Positions 54,577 to 56,467 of a stretch of DNA of 56,467 bases are shown piece after piece. Numbering within the stretch: position 1 is the stretch's first letter; each line of letters starts with the position of its first letter. A program made the position numbers and the translations under genes. The notes under the pieces are model-generated. The model made no database searches, had not been told where the DNA came from, and was given only the letters and a program-made list of their open reading frames with translations. Source of the stretch: Prosthecobacter debontii (GTDB lineage Bacteria; Verrucomicrobiota; Verrucomicrobiia; Chthoniobacterales; Chthoniobacteraceae); the NCBI GenBank assembly GCA_945861385.1, contig CAMAUI010000012.1, positions 1 to 56,467 of the forward strand. Direction: 5' to 3'.

Positions 54577-54658
54577 TCCTCCCGCTCCGCGCAAGCCATC
54601 CCCGATCCCGAGGCCACGCGCATCCTCGCGGAATGGGTGCTGTCGCTGAAATAGGATT
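54577..54658 (+). repeat. Truncated second copy of the PQQ/cytochrome gene end
   Basis: It matches 51628-51651 and 51690-51747 with two mismatches and lacks the 38 bp between. It starts 16 bp after the response regulator stop. It includes the stop codon region of the original gene but is not preceded by the rest of it, so it is not coding here. Confidence 0.85.
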
Positions 54659-54960
54659 CCCTGCCGATCCCCCACGCGCCAATCTCCCGCCGGCGAAGCG
54701 CAGCCAGACTGACTGCAAGGAAATCGCTTTCGCGCCCACCGCACCGTGGACGGTCAGAATGGCGGCGGGAAGTGATACGATTGATACGATCACACAGCAG
54801 GAACACCGGGTGGAGCACCCGACTCGGGTGCAGTTTCCGGCGACTCGCCGGAAACACCGCAAGCCAGCCCCGGCAAGGAGCATCGTGGCAGCGGCACCCC
54901 GCCGCTGGCCCGGATGTCTCTCGACATCCGCAGACGGCAGCGTGCAGTCTCGGCTTCGTA
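54659..54960. other. Gene-free stretch holding hairpin repeat copy B
   Basis: About 300 bp with no supported gene; most of it is the hairpin-chain repeat at 54773-54930. The SUMF1-type gene starts just after it. Confidence 0.5.
54773..54930 (+). repeat. Hairpin repeat with 31-bp conserved head (copy B)
   Basis: The 31-bp head at 54773-54803 (two tandem TGATACGAT 9-mers, then CACACAGCAGGAA) is identical to copy A on the opposite strand. Behind it is a chain of stems: CGGGTG/CACCCG (54807-54821) or the alternative GCACCCG/CGGGTGC (54815-54831), TTTCCGGCG/CGCCGGAAA (54834-54854), CAGCGGC/GCCGCTG, and CGGATGTC/GACATCCG (54911-54930). The 54815-54831 and 54834-54854 stems both have the loop ACT. 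The first two stems cannot form together. AAGCCAGCCCCGGCAA lies between. Confidence 0.75.
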
Positions 54961-55761
54961 ATGATCACCACGCGACACCCGATCTGCCTGCTTTCGATCT
55001 TCGCCAGCGCCGCCTTCGCCGCAGAGCCCGCCAGTGTGGTTCTCGATCCTGGCCCAGCAGGCAAAGTCGTCGAAATAAAGCTGCCTGGTGATGTGACCGC
55101 GAAATTCTGCCACTGCCCGCCGGGAATCTTCACCATGGGCAGCCCGGAAAGCGAAGAGGAGCGCCGCGACACCGAAACCCAGGGCGAGGTACGCATCACC
55201 AAGGGCTTCTGGATGGCGCAAACCGAATGTTCACAGGCGCAATGGCAAACCGTCATGGAAACCAACCCGAGTTTTTCCAAAGGCGCAACACTGCCCATGG
55301 AAAAGGTGAGCTGGATCGCCGTGGAAAGTTTCATCGTGAAACTCAACCAGACCACCACGCTCCCGGCGGGCTGGAAGTTTGCCCTCCCGACCGAGGCGCA
55401 GTGGGAATATGCGTGCCGGGCGGGATCGAACACAGCTTTTGCCTTTGGCGACACCCTTTCAAAAGAGCAGGCGAATCACACCGGAGCGCAGACCAAGCCG
55501 GTGGGAAGTTACCCGCCCAACGCCTGGGGCATCCACGACATGCACGGCAACGTCTGGGAGTGGTGCCGCGACTGGTTTGGAAAAGACCGGGCGGCAGGAG
55601 CCGATCCGGAAGGAGCGCCACAGGGACAAACCCGTGCGCTCCGCGGGGGCGGCTGGTTCAACCTCCCCGCCAGTTGCCGCTCCGCAAACCGCGCAAAAAA
55701 CCCACCCGTCTATGGCGATAGCAACCTGGGCTTTCGTCTTGCACTCGTTCCGTCCAAATAA
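54961..55761 (+). CDS. SUMF1/formylglycine-generating-like secreted protein
   Basis: The 266-residue protein has a signal peptide (MITTRHPICLLSIFASAAFA). A SUMF1 (formylglycine-generating-enzyme) domain follows: GIFTMGSPESEEERRD, TKGFWMAQTECSQAQWQTVM, LPTEAQWEYACRAG, GIHDMHGNVWEWCRDWF and RALRGGGWFNLPASCRSANR. True FGE enzymes activate sulfatases; the paired Cys needed for that are not clearly present, so it may bind carbohydrate or peptide instead. Exported SUMF1 proteins are common in PVC bacteria. The gene follows a hairpin repeat and has no partner. Confidence 0.87.
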   Translation: MITTRHPICLLSIFASAAFAAEPASVVLDPGPAGKVVEIKLPGDVTAKFCHCPPGIFTMGSPESEEERRDTETQGEVRITKGFWMAQTECSQAQWQTVMETNPSFSKGATLPMEKVSWIAVESFIVKLNQTTTLPAGWKFALPTEAQWEYACRAGSNTAFAFGDTLSKEQANHTGAQTKPVGSYPPNAWGIHDMHGNVWEWCRDWFGKDRAAGADPEGAPQGQTRALRGGGWFNLPASCRSANRAKNPPVYGDSNLGFRLALVPSK

Positions 55762-56467
55762 CACGGCGTCGCTGGGCTGATGGGAACCCCGGGGTTGGCT
55801 GGATCCAATGCGACGAACGCAACGCGTGCTATAAACCCGAACGTCGCGATAGAAAGAGACGTCTTGTGCGGCTGGGCCGGTGTGGCTGGTTGGGGTGAAC
55901 ACAAACCAGAATCCGGCGGCCGCACAAAACGATGACATGGATTTCGTCCCGCTTTGCGTCGGGGGCGGCCATGCCGTGGAGCTACTCTTCGGCAAGATCA
56001 GGGCCGGTGCTGCACGCAAAGGGCTTCTGCACGCAGCGATTCTTCGCCACCGAGGCGGCATTCCTCCCGGCGGTCTTCGCGTAGTATCTGCTCAGCGTCT
56101 ATCACATCATCTCTCAGGCGGAACGATGCAGTTGGTACAGCGCGATCCATCCGGAACACAGGCTTCCAGCCTGTGCGTCCGGCGGTCATCATGCGTGCAG
56201 CGTCCGCACCATTCGGTGCATGGGCCAGCGGGCTGGAAGCCCACTGTCCGCACAGGCTGGAAGCCTGTGTTCCACTTCGCAGCGCTCCCGCAACTGCATC
56301 GTTCCGGCTCAGAATTAGCCCGAGTTCCGCAGTTCGCGATCTGCGCGAAAAAACTTTCCTCTGACGGACTTCCGACGCGCGGGAGTGCCGTCTCTGTTGG
56401 CCTGCGGGTTTGGGCGTTGTAGTGAAGAAGACCCCGTTGCGGAACGCCCGCCGGGGCTGGGATAGTC
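55762..56467. other. Gene-free tail with inverted repeats
   Basis: About 700 bp where no frame shows a recognisable protein, although long open stretches exist in several frames on both strands because of GC bias. The end (56153-56273) holds an element with a 25-bp perfect inverted repeat. CCCCG and CGGGG pair near the window edge (56432-56456). Confidence 0.4.
56153..56273. repeat. 121-bp element with perfect 25-bp inverted repeats
   Basis: The arms 56153-56177 (GGAACACAGGCT...) and 56249-56273 (...AGCCTGTGTTCC) are exact reverse complements. Each arm is itself near-palindromic: CACAGGCT/AGCCTGTG with a three-base loop. A GGGCT/AGCCC stem (loop GGA) and a GCACC/GGTGC stem lie between. Its size and structure fit a miniature repeat or a multi-hairpin extragenic palindrome. 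Confidence 0.75.

Noticed and set aside
54773..54930. Possible CRISPR array
   Set aside because: Repeated stems have different sequences and no regular spacer spacing; no Cas genes are present.
55880..56422. Open frame of 180 codons on the plus strand
   Set aside because: It runs through the inverted-repeat element and its reading matches no family; other frames are equally open.
1..56467. rRNA, tRNA or riboswitch
   Set aside because: No recognisable clover-leaf, rRNA or riboswitch sequence was found by eye in the intergenic gaps; short RNA genes could be missed without a covariance search.

Overview
The window looks like a piece of a GC-rich chromosome from the Verrucomicrobiota, or a close relative in the PVC group. 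Evidence for this is an LpxC-FabZ fusion followed by lpxA, a PSD1/DUF1549/DUF1553 protein next to a DUF1501 protein, a DUF1080 protein beside a Gfo/Idh/MocA oxidoreductase, a PQQ-dehydrogenase/cytochrome c fusion, and calcium-loop and lamin-tail secreted proteins. The cell is Gram-negative (lipid A genes, predicted outer-membrane barrel, L,D-transpeptidase lipoprotein). No rRNA, tRNA or CRISPR array was recognised.

Layout. 1-3.8 kb: the 5' part of a secreted lamin-tail protein, an IS1380-like element whose transposase is broken by a 68-bp insertion, and GC-rich hairpin repeats. 3.8-10 kb: a signalling island in which a CHASE2 class III adenylate cyclase (+) diverges from a three-gene minus-strand set: outer-membrane protein, FecR/beta-helix protein, and a cyclic-nucleotide-binding histidine kinase. 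10-16.8 kb: housekeeping genes (rhodanese, pseudouridine synthase, CNB protein, lpxC-fabZ, lpxA, TlyA-type methyltransferase, HI0933-type flavoprotein, DUF309). 16.9-23.8 kb: four tightly packed plus-strand genes, two CNNM/HlyC membrane proteins followed by the PSD1/DUF1549/DUF1553 and DUF1501 pair. 23.8-33.4 kb: a GH26-like secreted protein, a two-component pair, an ABC binding protein plus ATPase without a permease, and a PAS hybrid kinase. 33.5-36.7 kb: an MFS transporter, a decayed sulfatase-like remnant and a long-form ispH.

36.8-42.2 kb is a type III restriction-modification locus (divergent XRE regulator, Mod, Res). 42.3-46.1 kb carries an L,D-transpeptidase, an LpxL/HtrB-type acyltransferase and two metallopeptidases. 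46.1-49.4 kb has a repeat, an unknown protein, DUF1080 and Gfo/Idh genes. 49.6-55.8 kb has the PQQ/cytochrome c fusion, then a kinase whose membrane domain matches the plant/cyanobacterial ethylene-binding domain at every copper/ethylene-site residue, with an overlapping response regulator. This pair lies between two copies of the 3' end of the preceding gene. A SUMF1-type gene and a repeat-bearing gene-free tail end the window.

Strongest leads for undescribed biology: (1) the ethylene-receptor-like kinase and its regulator; (2) the adenylate cyclase/barrel/FecR/CNB-kinase island, which reads as a closed envelope-to-cyclic-nucleotide-to-kinase circuit; (3) a family of interspersed hairpin repeats with mostly three-base loops, some carrying an identical 31-bp head, one of which interrupts the transposase. 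Functions are inferred from sequence motifs only; no database search was possible.
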